64,000 nt of DNA from Marinobacter orientalis (GTDB taxonomy: Bacteria > Pseudomonadota > Gammaproteobacteria > Pseudomonadales > Oleiphilaceae). Shown in pieces: positions 43,094 through 52,732 of the stretch (positions are counted from its first letter, which is position 1; every line of letters begins with the position of its first letter). The position numbers and the translations under genes are program-made. The stretch lies in the NCBI RefSeq assembly GCF_004792665.1, contig NZ_SRZX01000001.1, positions 682,001 through 746,000 of the forward strand, read 5' to 3'. Under the pieces are notes generated by a model. That model was not told the origin of the DNA and searched no databases. It was given only the letters and a program-made list of their open reading frames with translations.

Positions 43094-46000
43094 TGCGTTT
43101 CACCGATATATTCGTTCAGCGACCGGTCCTCGCCACCGTCGTCAGCCTGCTGATACTGCTGCTGGGCGCCCGGGCGGCCCTGGAGATGGAGATACGCCAG
43201 TATCCGGAGCTGGAAAGTACGACGGTGACCGTCACTACCGCCTACCCCGGCGCAAGTTCCGATCTGGTCAAAGGGTTTATCACCACGCCACTACAACAGG
43301 CGATCGCCGAGGCCAGTGGCATTGATTATCTGACGTCCACCAGCTCCCAGGGCCAGTCCACCATCGCCGCCAAGATGGAACTGAACTACGACGCCAACGC
43401 CGCACTCGCAGAGATTCAGGCCAAGGTAGCGAGCCAGCGCAACGTGCTGCCCCAGGCTGCGCAGGATCCTGTCATCACCTCGACCACCGGCGATTCCACG
43501 GCGCTGATGTACATCGCTTTCTACAGTGACGAACTCGCAGTACCCCAGATAACCGACTATCTGACCCGGGTGGTACAGCCGAAACTGCAGGCGTTGGCCG
43601 GTGTGGGTAAAGCCGAGCTGCTGGGACGCAACTTTGCCCTGCGGGTGTGGCTCAACCCGGAACGTCTTGCCGCCGTGGATATGACACCACAGGAGGTGGT
43701 GAACGTACTATTGAGGAACAACTACCAGGCGGCTGTCGGCAATACCAAGGGCAAGTACACCGAAATCAGCATGACCAGCAACACCGATGTGGGTGATCCG
43801 GACCAGTTCAAGGACCTGGTGGTCAAGGAATCCGACGGGACGCTGATCCGCCTGCGGGACATTGCCCGGGTTGAGCTGGGGTCCGAAACCTATGATCAGC
43901 TTGCCCTGTACAAGGGCAAGCCAGCCACCTACGTGGCTATCGAACTGTCTCCCGGCGCCAACCCCCTTACCGTAGCCACGAAAGTGAAAGACGAGTTGCC
44001 TGCAATTGAAAGCCAGTTGCCCTCAGGTCTCAACGTGCGACTCGCCTATGATGCCTCGGACTTTATCGATAATTCCATCAAGGAAGTCATCAAGACACTG
44101 CTCGAAGCGCTGGTTATTGTTCTGGTAGTGGTGTTCCTGTGTCTTGGCTCCATTCGCGCCGCTGTAGTGCCGTCCGTCGCCGTCCCGCTGTCGCTGATCG
44201 GCGGCGCGTTCCTGATGCTGTTGATGGGTTTTTCCCTGAACCTGCTGACGCTTTTGTCAATGGTTCTTGCGATCGGCCTGGTGGTGGACGACGCCATTAT
44301 CATGGTGGAGAACGTTCACCGCCATATCGAGTCCGGCGAATCCCGTTTTGACGCGGCCATTAACGGCGCCCGGGAAATGGCCACCCCCATTATCGCCATG
44401 ACCACCACTCTGGTGGCGGTTTATGCGCCCATCGGTTTCATGGGCGGACTGGTGGGTTCGCTGTTTACTGAATTTGCCTTCACCCTGGCGGGGACTGTTG
44501 TCATTTCCGGCATCGTCGCGTTGACGCTGTCCCCTATGCTGGCCGGCAAGGTCCTCAAGCCCCATGGCAACCCGGGCCGCTTCGAACAGCTGGTTGAGCG
44601 CAGCTTCGGTGGGCTTGCCAACAGCTACAAAAGTGCTCTCAGCTCGCTGATGGACACTAAATCGGTGGTGGTCTTTTTTGCCATTGTGGTGCTTGGTTCC
44701 ATCTATTTCATGGTCAACATGAGCCAGAGCGAGCTGGCACCGACTGAAGATCAGGGTATCCTTTTTTACCAGGGAAGCGGTCCCCAGACATCGACCCTCG
44801 ATTACCTACAGGAACACGGCGATGAAATTCAGCAGCGGATGTCAACAGTGCCCGGTTACAACGAGGATTTCATGATCCTTGGTATTACCGGCCCCAACGC
44901 CGTCTTCGGCGGTTTCAAGATGAAGCCCTGGGGCGATCGCGATATCAGCCAGTTTGAAGCCCAGCCTTTGCTGGACAAAGAGTTGAAAAACGTCACCGGC
45001 CTGCAGACTGCCGTATTCCCTCGACCTTCACTGCCGGGCTCCGGCGGCGGCCTGCCGTTCCAGTTCGTGATCACCACCGGTGACAGCTACGAGCAGCTGA
45101 ATGAGGTTGCCAACGAACTTCAGGGCAAGGCCATGCAGAGTGGTAATTTCATGTTCCTGCAGAAGTCCATCGATTTTGACCGACCGGTTAACCAGATCAA
45201 GGTGGACCGGGACAGGGTCGCCGACCTCGGTCTGTCGATGCAGGACATCGGCCAGACCATGTCCAGCATGCTGGGGGGCGGTTACATCAACCGCTTCAAC
45301 ATGGAGGGCCGGTCCTACCAGGTGATCCCCCAGGTGGCTCAGCAGTTCCGCATGGATAAAGAGGCGCTGAACGACTACTACATCCGCGCAGACAACGGCG
45401 AACTGGTACCGCTTTCCAGTGTGATCAGTTTCGACAAGACCGTTGAGCCATCCCAGCGAACCCAGTTCAACCAGTTGAATTCGCTGACCCTCGAAGGTGT
45501 GGTTGCACCGGGAGTCACCGTCGGCGATGCCATGGCCTTCATGGAAACTGCCGCTGACGAGAGCTTCCCCCAGGGCTTCTCTTTCGACTACACGGGTGAG
45601 TCCCGGCAATTTGCCAATCAGGGCAGCGCGTTGATGGTGACCTTCTTCCTGTCACTGCTGGTGATTTACCTGGTGCTGGCGGCCCAGTTTGAAAGCTGGC
45701 GGGATCCGTTCATTATCCTGGTATCCGTACCCATGTCGGTTGCCGGCGCCATGGCGTTTATCGTGCTTGGATTCGCTACCATGAATATCTACACACAGGT
45801 AGGGCTGATCACACTGATAGGGGTGGTGTCGAAAAACGGCATACTGATTGTGGAATTTGCCAACCAGCTTCAGGTCGACCGTGGATTGAGCAAACGGGAT
45901 GCGGTGATCGAGGCTGCGGCCATCCGCCTGCGTCCGATCATCATGACCTCCCTGGCGCTGATTTTTGCCATGGTGCCACTCCTGATCGCCGTTGGTCCGG

Positions 46001-46188
46001 GCGCCGAAAGCCGCTTTGCCATTGGCCTGACAATCAGTGCCGGCCTTGGCATCGGCACTTTGTTCACCATCTTTGTACTGCCGGCGTTCTACATCCTGCT
46101 GGGCCGTGACCATCACGGCTCTGCCGCCGACCAGTATTCGGACAATTCCGGTGAAGACGGCGATGGCAGGCCGGCGACGGCCCACTGA
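43093..46188 (+). CDS. RND-family drug/solute efflux pump, HAE1 type
   Basis: A 1031-residue inner-membrane proton-driven exporter with 12 helices and two large periplasmic loops. It begins MRFTDIFVQRPVLATVVSLLILLLGARA and shows the proton-relay pair in MVLAIGLVVDDAIIMVENVHRH, plus GVVSKNGILIVEFANQLQ in the second half, as in AcrB/MexF relatives. Substrate is unknown. Translationally coupled to the adaptor. A local regulator may be the convergent AraC gene, but nothing proves it. A terminator follows. Confidence 0.94.
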   Translation: MRFTDIFVQRPVLATVVSLLILLLGARAALEMEIRQYPELESTTVTVTTAYPGASSDLVKGFITTPLQQAIAEASGIDYLTSTSSQGQSTIAAKMELNYDANAALAEIQAKVASQRNVLPQAAQDPVITSTTGDSTALMYIAFYSDELAVPQITDYLTRVVQPKLQALAGVGKAELLGRNFALRVWLNPERLAAVDMTPQEVVNVLLRNNYQAAVGNTKGKYTEISMTSNTDVGDPDQFKDLVVKESDGTLIRLRDIARVELGSETYDQLALYKGKPATYVAIELSPGANPLTVATKVKDELPAIESQLPSGLNVRLAYDASDFIDNSIKEVIKTLLEALVIVLVVVFLCLGSIRAAVVPSVAVPLSLIGGAFLMLLMGFSLNLLTLLSMVLAIGLVVDDAIIMVENVHRHIESGESRFDAAINGAREMATPIIAMTTTLVAVYAPIGFMGGLVGSLFTEFAFTLAGTVVISGIVALTLSPMLAGKVLKPHGNPGRFEQLVERSFGGLANSYKSALSSLMDTKSVVVFFAIVVLGSIYFMVNMSQSELAPTEDQGILFYQGSGPQTSTLDYLQEHGDEIQQRMSTVPGYNEDFMILGITGPNAVFGGFKMKPWGDRDISQFEAQPLLDKELKNVTGLQTAVFPRPSLPGSGGGLPFQFVITTGDSYEQLNEVANELQGKAMQSGNFMFLQKSIDFDRPVNQIKVDRDRVADLGLSMQDIGQTMSSMLGGGYINRFNMEGRSYQVIPQVAQQFRMDKEALNDYYIRADNGELVPLSSVISFDKTVEPSQRTQFNQLNSLTLEGVVAPGVTVGDAMAFMETAADESFPQGFSFDYTGESRQFANQGSALMVTFFLSLLVIYLVLAAQFESWRDPFIILVSVPMSVAGAMAFIVLGFATMNIYTQVGLITLIGVVSKNGILIVEFANQLQVDRGLSKRDAVIEAAAIRLRPIIMTSLALIFAMVPLLIAVGPGAESRFAIGLTISAGLGIGTLFTIFVLPAFYILLGRDHHGSAADQYSDNSGEDGDGRPATAH

Positions 46189-46192
46189 ACAG

Positions 46193-46225
46193 AGCCCGGC
46201 CGTGTTGAACTGCGCCGGGCTTTTT
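46193..46225. terminator. intrinsic terminator after the RND pump gene
   Basis: AGCCCGGC (46193-46200) pairs with GCCGGGCT (46214-46221), followed by TTTT on the plus strand. It sits between the RND stop and the end of the convergent AraC gene. Confidence 0.85.
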
Positions 46226-47205
46226 CAGTTCTGCAATTCAGTAAAGGTGAAAGACGGTCCCGACGGTTCTTTTTCAACGGTCTGCAGGTTGCGCCGCCAT
46301 TGTACGGTTTCACTGGGCAATTCCCCGAAGTGCTCCCGGTACAGGGCGGCAAACCGGCCAAGATGGGAAAAGCCCTCGTCGGCTGCGTACCACGAGATGT
46401 GCGGCACCGTGCACTGACAATCCACCAGGCGATACCTCACTCTCACCAGCCGGTTACGCTGGTATAGCCGGTAGGGTGTGATGCTTGCTTCCCGCTTCAT
46501 CAGGTAGTACAGGTTGCGCTCACTGACACCGGCATGACTGGCCAATTCCCTGAGGTTGAAATCCCAGTCCGGTTCCCGCCTGATCTTTTCAACCGCACGA
46601 AGTAACCGACGGTCAAGCCCGGAACAGTCACACACAGGTATTGATTCTTCCTGTGCAACCCGGCTGAGCTGGCAAAAAAGCTCGCTGGTCATCAGCCTGG
46701 CGTGATTGTCGTCCCGGAAAAACGGCGAACGGTGCAGGTAACAGTCAATCAGTTGCTGACAGGCAGACAGTTGCCAGCCGCCATTAACGGTGGCCAGATT
46801 GTCCAGACTGCCTGCCTTCGGCCGCAGGATCATCACCCGGCCGGATTCCGGCACCCGCATATGAAAGCGATCTTCGGGATGGGCAAATGTCAACTGTGCC
46901 AACGGCTGCCAGCGACCGTCTCTCAAAGCTATCTCGGGCTCGCCGGCCAGTGGTAGCAACAGAACCGGGTCGACCCCACGGCAACCGGTAATATCCATGC
47001 CCTGGCAGGCATAAATACAGAGGATGCAGCCCTGGCCGGTCTCCAGAGCCGACAGAGCACCAGCAGGACCACTCCCGCGATGCAAGCGGCACGCCATGTC
47101 CTCACAACCGGAGATTTCCCGGATGGCCACAAGCCACTCTCCGAGTGATGCCCGATTGAGTCGCAGATAGGCATCAAGTTCCAGTGTTGGTACTGTATTT
47201 GGCAT
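46225..47205 (-). CDS. AraC-family transcriptional regulator
   Basis: A 326-residue regulator: an unassigned sensor region (1-210) and a C-terminal AraC double helix-turn-helix, LRELASHAGVSERNLYYLMKREASITPYRLYQRNRLVRVRYRL, then HISWYAADEGFSHLGRFAALYREHFGELPSE. Ligand and targets are not visible. It converges with the RND pump gene; downstream on its strand nothing is shared. Cysteines are frequent in the sensor part (residues 33-75), which could matter for redox sensing. Confidence 0.88.
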   Translation of the reverse strand: MPNTVPTLELDAYLRLNRASLGEWLVAIREISGCEDMACRLHRGSGPAGALSALETGQGCILCIYACQGMDITGCRGVDPVLLLPLAGEPEIALRDGRWQPLAQLTFAHPEDRFHMRVPESGRVMILRPKAGSLDNLATVNGGWQLSACQQLIDCYLHRSPFFRDDNHARLMTSELFCQLSRVAQEESIPVCDCSGLDRRLLRAVEKIRREPDWDFNLRELASHAGVSERNLYYLMKREASITPYRLYQRNRLVRVRYRLVDCQCTVPHISWYAADEGFSHLGRFAALYREHFGELPSETVQWRRNLQTVEKEPSGPSFTFTELQN

Positions 47206-47310
47206 AGGATCCGGGGGGAAGGTGATTGTGCCCTTGTTTTAGGTCAATTCGGACACAGCACCTAGCCAGATGTTGCAAAACCCCATGAAACCCGCTTTGG
47301 AGCTATCCAT

Positions 47311-49095
47311 TTATTGACTGGCATCAATAAATGCTCCGTTTAATGCCAGCCACGGTCGGGGTCTGGCCAGAAAAAACCCCTGGCCCCGGTGACACTTCAG
47401 TTCACGCAGCTTCGTGTACTGGCCGCTGTTCTCTATACCCTCGGCTACAACTTCCAGATCAAGCGCCTCGGCAATGCCCAGAATCGCCGAGACAATTCTC
47501 GAATCCGGAGACTTTCCTCCCAGGCGCCGAATAAACTGCCGGTCAATCTTGAGAACCTGTACGGGTAATGTATGCAGATAAGCAAGCGACGAATAGCCCT
47601 TCCCGAAATCATCAATAGCGATAATCACGCCCTTCTCGCCCAATCTTCGCAGGCGATTGAGGCACCGCGTGGACAGGTTCATCAGGTGGGTTTCGGTAAT
47701 CTCGATTTCAGACCGCCAGCCCAGACTGCGAATGCGATCAAATAGCGGATCGAGCAGGCTGTCAAGACGGTTATCGGTAATCTGACGGGCCGAAATATTG
47801 ATCGCCAGGCAAAGCCCTTCGGGCAGACTCCCCGGGGCCTCCGGTAAATCCGCGAGAATACACCGCACGAGATGCTCAGTCAGTTCATGTATATGTCCCC
47901 GTTGCTCGGCGATGGGAACAAAATCACCAGGTGAAACCGCGCCAAATTCCGGATGATTCCAGCGTATCAGCACCTCCAGCCCGGCAATCTTCCCTGTTTC
48001 CAGTCGATATTGGGGCTGATAGACAACGCTGAACTCTTCCGGAGTCGTTTTCAGAGATGCAATTAACGCTTCAGAAAGACGCTGTTCATACCGGCCCTGC
48101 TCCGTATCCACGGCACTGTAAACCCGATAACAGGCCCGACCGGCCAGTTTCGCGGTATACATGGCACGATCCGCATTCTGCAGCAGACTGCTAGCGGTTT
48201 TACCATGCTCAGGGTAAACGGCAACGCCGACGGAGGCCGAGATGAAAAACTCCCGATGATCGACCACTACCGGGGCCTGGAAGCTTTGGGTCATGCGCTG
48301 GCATACACGCGCCAGATCGTCATCCGATTGCAGCTCGATGATGGCTGCGAATTCGTCGCCGGAAAGCCGGGCCACTACGTCACCCCGCCTGAGCACACGC
48401 TGGATAGACAGCGCTGCCTGTTGCAAAACCCGGTCACCGCAGTCGTGACCATGCAGATCATTGACTGACTTGAAAAAATCAAGATCCACATAGAGCACTG
48501 CAAAACGGCAGTTTTCCCACTCCCGCCGGGACACCCGCGCCTTGAGGAATTCCTAGAACAGCGAGCGGTTTGGCAGTTCGGTCAGTGGATCGTAGTAAGC
48601 CAGAGATGCCAGGCGCTCGTCGCCGGCGGTAATGTCGCCAACGTCCATGAAAACGCCAGCATAGAAGCGTCGGTCATCATGCTCCACTGGATAGATCGTC
48701 AACCATTGGGGATAGGTCTCACCGTTCTTGCGCCGGTTCCAGATCAGCCCCTCCCAACGCCCCTGATGGTCAATGCTGTCCCACATGGCCTGGTAAAACT
48801 CGGACGAATGCATTCCCGAGCTGAGCAGCGAGGGCGCCTCCCCGAGAACTTCGTCTGCCTGATATCCGGTTACCGCGCGAAACATCCGGTTAACGTAGGC
48901 AATTCTCGGCTCTGTTGTCGACAGCATGATCGCTCTGGGGTGATTATCCACCAATGCTTTGAAATCTTTTTGTTGTAATAGCTGCATGCACTGCTCGCTC
49001 CGTTCCAGCATTCCCAGAATGTGGTCAGACCAGTTCCAGTCATCAGCATAAGGGTTATAAATCGCGAACCTAGCCATATATTGCAAAAACGCCAT
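47311..49095 (-). pseudogene. PAS-GGDEF-EAL protein interrupted by an in-frame amber codon
   Basis: Two minus-strand reading frames in the same phase are separated by one TAG at 48553-48555 (…LTELPNRSLF stop EFLKARVSRREWENCRFAVLYVDLDFFKSVND). Related proteins have a sense codon there, often Gln, one base from TAG. The N-terminal part has a PAS domain; the C-terminal part carries SGDEF in place of GGDEF, and a complete EAL domain with EVLIRW and DDFGKGYSSLAYLH. As read, the product would be a truncated PAS protein, and an EAL-rich part might restart at TTG/ATG near 48534. Loss of a c-di-GMP enzyme is likely unless suppression or a sequencing error applies. Start 49095 (or 49077) is chosen because upstream sequence overlaps the divergent gene. 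Confidence 0.8.
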
Positions 49096-49201
49096 TGTTA
49101 AGACGAAAGCACAAGAAGTCAGGCAGCGATTCCCCGTGCCGGCGCAATAAGGTAGGCTGGCTGTCCACCCTGTCTCTTGAAACTGGAAGATCGCCGTTAC
49201 T

Positions 49202-49525
49202 GTGACTCTTGGAAACCTGTTCTGGTTGTTTGTTGCCGGCTTCGCTGTCTGGTACTGGTGGCGAGCCAAGGCCATCAAGGACTACGTGCTGCAGGCAGCC
49301 AGAAGCTACTGCAAAAGGATGGACGTGATGCTGCTGGACGAGGCTGTGTATCTCCGGGGCCTCTGGTTCAAGCGGGACAGCAACGGCCGTATCCGTGTGT
49401 GGCGACGGTTCCTTTTTGACTTCACGTCAACCGGTGAAGAACGCTATAACGGCCGCATTATCATGCTCGGCCAGCGTATTATTCATATGGAACTGGAGCC
49501 CCACCGCTTCGGGCCGGATCTTTAG
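49202..49525 (+). CDS. DUF3301-family small membrane protein
   Basis: A 107-residue protein: one N-terminal membrane helix (LGNLFWLFVAGFAVWYWW) and then a compact domain with ARSYCKRMDVMLLDEAVYLRGLWFKRDSNGRIRVWRRFLFDFTSTGEERYNGRI, the DUF3301 signature found across gammaproteobacteria. Function unknown. The start is GTG at 49202. It is divergent from the interrupted PAS-GGDEF-EAL gene, 106 bp apart. Confidence 0.85.
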   Translation: MTLGNLFWLFVAGFAVWYWWRAKAIKDYVLQAARSYCKRMDVMLLDEAVYLRGLWFKRDSNGRIRVWRRFLFDFTSTGEERYNGRIIMLGQRIIHMELEPHRFGPDL

Positions 49526-49692
49526 TCCGACAGCCAAATATCAGTTGCCTGAAGTTTCTGTAGGTTTCCACGTTTGATCCGGGTCACGCTTCCATCAACC
49601 CTGCGGAAATCACCTATCAGTCGGAGCGTACAGATTCTCCCAGGGTTTTCTATACTTCGCCCTATTACCCAATCAGACAACAGACCGGAACC

Positions 49693-50988
49693 ATGGATAT
49701 CCAGACAGACCATCGCTATGCCATCAATCTTAACGTGCGGGGCATACAGCCCTCAGCCACCCTGCGTATCAACGAGCTAAGTAACCAGCTCCGTTCGGAG
49801 GGTCGGGATATCGTCAAACTGGGGCTTGGACAGTCACCATTTCCGGTGCCGGAACGGGTCGTTGCGGCTCTGCGGGAGCATGCCCATGAGAAAGACTACC
49901 TGCCGGTGAAGGGACTGAAGGCCCTGCGGGAGGCGATCGCCGGTTACATTAACCGTCGTGAGCGCATGCATTGCAACTGGGAAGATGTGCTCATCGGCCC
50001 GGGCTCCAAGGAACTGCTGTTCATGCTGCAGCTGGCCTATTACGGCGACCTTCTTATTCCGCGGCCGAGCTGGGTTTCCTACGCTCCCCAGGCCCGCATC
50101 ATCGGCCGTTCGGTTCACTGGTTGCCCACCCATGCCGAGAACAACTGGCAACTGACAGCGGAAGAGCTGGATATCATCTGCCGTGATGACCCGTCCCGCC
50201 CGCGCATACTGATCCTGAACTATCCGTCCAACCCCACTGGCTGCACCTATACCGATGATCAGCTACTGGCCATTGCCAACGTGGCCCGGAAATACAAGCT
50301 GATCCTGCTATCAGACGAAATCTATGGCGAGGTCAACTTCGAGGGCAAGCACAAATCGATTGCCCGCTACTATCCCGAGGGCACCATCATCAGCACCGGG
50401 CTGAGTAAATGGGCTGGTGCCGGTGGCTGGCGCCTGGGTACCTTTATCTTCCCGCCGGAGCTGCGGCCGCTGCAGAACGCCATGGCGATCATCGCCAGCG
50501 AAACCTACACTGCCACCAGCGCACCCATCCAGCACGCCGCAATTGCTGCATTTACCGGTGGCGCTGACCTCGACGAATACCTCAAGCAGTCACGGCGGAT
50601 ACTGAAGGTAGTGGGTGAGTACCTGCACCGCCGGCTGAGCGCGATGGGGGCCGTAGTACAGAAGCCCGAGGGCGCGTTCTATCTGTTCCCGGATTTTTCG
50701 GCTTTCCGCGAAGCCCTGGCACGACGCGACATCAAGACCAGCCAGGCATTATGCCAGTCGCTGTTGGCGGATACCGGTGTCGCCATTCTGCCAGCCAGTG
50801 ATTTCGGCTTTGTTCCGGACCATCTTGCTGCCCGCCTGGCGTTCGTGGACTTCGACGGGGCCGAGGCGCTGCAACTGGCCGGCAATGATTACGCCGCGCA
50901 GGAACTGGACGATGACTTCGTCAATCACGCCTGTCCGCGCCTGGTGAAAGCCATGGACAGGATGGAGCAGTGGCTCGCCGCCCTGTAA
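49693..50988 (+). CDS. PLP-dependent class I/II aminotransferase
   Basis: A 431-residue fold-type I aminotransferase. LKLGLGQSPFPVPERVVAALREH opens the domain, NYPSNPTGCTYTDDQL is the family Asn-Pro motif, and STGLSKWAGAGGWRLG carries the PLP-binding Lys239. The substrate is not defined; it resembles aspartate/aromatic aminotransferase relatives. ATG 49693 follows AACAGACCGGAACC. Upstream of the phosphatase-like gene by 50 bp, but no shared pathway is evident. Confidence 0.9.
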   Translation: MDIQTDHRYAINLNVRGIQPSATLRINELSNQLRSEGRDIVKLGLGQSPFPVPERVVAALREHAHEKDYLPVKGLKALREAIAGYINRRERMHCNWEDVLIGPGSKELLFMLQLAYYGDLLIPRPSWVSYAPQARIIGRSVHWLPTHAENNWQLTAEELDIICRDDPSRPRILILNYPSNPTGCTYTDDQLLAIANVARKYKLILLSDEIYGEVNFEGKHKSIARYYPEGTIISTGLSKWAGAGGWRLGTFIFPPELRPLQNAMAIIASETYTATSAPIQHAAIAAFTGGADLDEYLKQSRRILKVVGEYLHRRLSAMGAVVQKPEGAFYLFPDFSAFREALARRDIKTSQALCQSLLADTGVAILPASDFGFVPDHLAARLAFVDFDGAEALQLAGNDYAAQELDDDFVNHACPRLVKAMDRMEQWLAAL

Positions 50989-51038
50989 CCGGATCATGTT
51001 AGACTGGCGTTCTCATTTATTGATCGGAGGGCGCCATT

Positions 51039-51863
51039 TTGTCTGACCCGGAAGCCATTGCCACCATTGCGGATTTTGCCGAAGAGCTGGCCCTGAGGGC
51101 CGGCAGACTGGTCAAGCGGGAACGTGACGAAAACACTTTGCGCACCGACTACAAGCAACAGACAGAACTGGTCACCCACGCCGATGTGATGGCGGACAAA
51201 ATGATTACCGGTGCCATTCACGAGCGCTTTCCGGACCACCGTATCCTCTCCGAAGAAACCATGCCGGACCTGAGCCAGGCCGAAGAGCTGGACACTCCCC
51301 TGTGGATTGTCGACCCCATCGACGGCACCGTGAATTACGCCTACGGCCATCCCCAGGTGGCCGTTTCCATCGCATACGCGGAGAAAGGGCGTGTTCAGGC
51401 AGGTGTAGTGCATGCCCCTTTTGCCGGTGAAACCTTCCGCGCCATTCGCGGCAGTGGTTCCACACTGAATGGCAACCCCATACACCACAGCGCCGCCACC
51501 GTGCCCAGGGATTCCCTCTTCGCCACCGGCTTCCCCTACACCAAGGACAGTCTGGAACCCCTGATGCATCGCCTCGACGCCATGATTCACCAGTGCCGGG
51601 ACCTGCGCCGTATAGGCTCAGCGGCACTGGACATCTGCTGGGTGGCCTGCGGCAGGCTGGACATCTACTACGAAAATGTGAGCCCCTGGGATTTTGCCGC
51701 TGCAAGGCTGATCGCCCTGGAAGCAGGCGCAACAGCAGGACATTTCGGTGAGGTACCGGAAGGTTACCCGGCCGACCTTTGGGGAAGGGACATCCTGATT
51801 TCGGCACCAGCGGTCTGGGAGCCGGTTCGGAAGATTCTGCGCAAGGCATCAGGCTACGAATGA
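51039..51863 (+). CDS. inositol-monophosphatase-family phosphatase
   Basis: A 274-residue Mg2+-dependent phosphatase of the IMPase/SuhB/CysQ superfamily: ILSEETMPDL contributes Glu, WIVDPIDGTVNYAYG holds the two metal-binding Asp, and CWVACGRLDIYYENVSPWDFAAARLIALEAGA is the second motif. Substrate could be inositol phosphate or 3-prime-phosphoadenosine phosphate. The start is TTG at 51039 with GATCGGAGGGCGCCAT as a strong ribosome site. A pair of GTAGGTCGGATTA repeats follows. Confidence 0.88.
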   Translation: MSDPEAIATIADFAEELALRAGRLVKRERDENTLRTDYKQQTELVTHADVMADKMITGAIHERFPDHRILSEETMPDLSQAEELDTPLWIVDPIDGTVNYAYGHPQVAVSIAYAEKGRVQAGVVHAPFAGETFRAIRGSGSTLNGNPIHHSAATVPRDSLFATGFPYTKDSLEPLMHRLDAMIHQCRDLRRIGSAALDICWVACGRLDIYYENVSPWDFAAARLIALEAGATAGHFGEVPEGYPADLWGRDILISAPAVWEPVRKILRKASGYE

Positions 51864-51869
51864 GTGAAC

Positions 51870-51961
51870 GTAGGTCGGATTAGCGCAGCGTAATCCGACA
51901 AACCAATCTGAACAATGGCACAAAGTTGTCGGATTACGGCTTCGCCTAACCCGACCTACGG
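51870..51961. repeat. REP-like repeat pair in inverted orientation, copies 2 and 3
   Basis: Copy 2 (51870-51900) starts GTAGGTCGGATTAGCGCAGC; copy 3 (51927-51961) is its reverse complement, starting TGTCGGATTACGGC. They bracket 26 bp of unrelated sequence and lie between the convergent phosphatase and slmA stops. They belong to the family of 1710-1743, and as a pair could form a long cruciform or RNA hairpin. Confidence 0.85.
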
Positions 51962-52558
51962 TCAGGCGGTGTTGCTCCAGACGGTCTCGGCCACCAGCCC
52001 CCAGGCTTCGTCAAAATCACTGGAAGGCAAGCGGGTAAACGAAGACCGGATAAACCGCTGCACCCTGCCCTCAACAAATACCAGTACAAAATCCGCGCCC
52101 CGGGCAGAACTGGTTCTGGGCCGCAAACCCTGTCGAATCTCACCTTCCTTGAGCGTCTGGCGCACCTGGGTTTCCAGGCGCTCGAAAAACTGCGAGGCGC
52201 GTTTGCGCAGGGTATCATTCTCGCCCATCAGCGCATCTCCGGTCAGAACCGTACACAGCCCCGGGTTACGTTCGGCAAACACCAGCACCAGATGGACCAG
52301 TTGCTGCAGGCGGACGCGTGCGTCTTCCTGTTCCTGCAAAATCACCTGGCAACGGGAAAACACGGCTTCCTCGGCAAATTCGATCAGGGCCTCAAACATT
52401 TTCCGTTTGCTGGGGAAGTGGCGGTACAACGCCGCCTCGGTAACACCCACCGACCTGGCCAGACCAGCAGTCGTTATCCGGGCTCCGGGATCTTTCTCCA
52501 GGAGTTCCACAAGGGCATGAAGAATCGCTTCACGGCGACTTGGTTTTTGTTCTGTCAT
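51962..52558 (-). CDS. slmA: nucleoid occlusion factor, TetR family
   Basis: A 198-residue TetR-fold protein matching SlmA: ITTAGLARSVGVTEAALYRHFPSKRKMFEALIEFAEEAVFSR, then FAERNPGLCTVLTGDALM, close to the E. coli protein. SlmA binds chromosomal sites and blocks FtsZ ring formation over unsegregated nucleoids. It stands alone here rather than next to dut/coaBC, and is bracketed by two different repeat families. ATG 52558; the TGA is at 51962. Confidence 0.92.
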   Translation of the reverse strand: MTEQKPSRREAILHALVELLEKDPGARITTAGLARSVGVTEAALYRHFPSKRKMFEALIEFAEEAVFSRCQVILQEQEDARVRLQQLVHLVLVFAERNPGLCTVLTGDALMGENDTLRKRASQFFERLETQVRQTLKEGEIRQGLRPRTSSARGADFVLVFVEGRVQRFIRSSFTRLPSSDFDEAWGLVAETVWSNTA

Positions 52559-52591
52559 AACAGGACTGCAGCGCTCTGTTTAACTTGAGAG

Positions 52592-52707
52592 TACGGATAG
52601 AGGCGGGCACGCCCATTCGGGACCGTAAAAAACAGGGATGTTTTTTACGAGCCTACAGGGACGTATTCACGGCGTGTCCCGAATGGGCGTGTCCGCCTCT
52701 ATCCGTA
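52592..52707. repeat. structured inverted-repeat element, copy 2
   Basis: Arms of 32 bases with one G-U-compatible change (52592-52623 and 52676-52707) enclose an inner hairpin CGTAAAAAAC-AGGGAT-GTTTTTTACG (52624-52649) and the core CGAGCCTACAGGGACGTATTCACGG. Loop and core match copy 1 at 38889, yet neither stem shares sequence with it. It lies between the thiG stop and the slmA start on the minus strand. Confidence 0.88.
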
Positions 52708-52732
52708 TCGATTGTCGGGATTGTGCCCCAGA

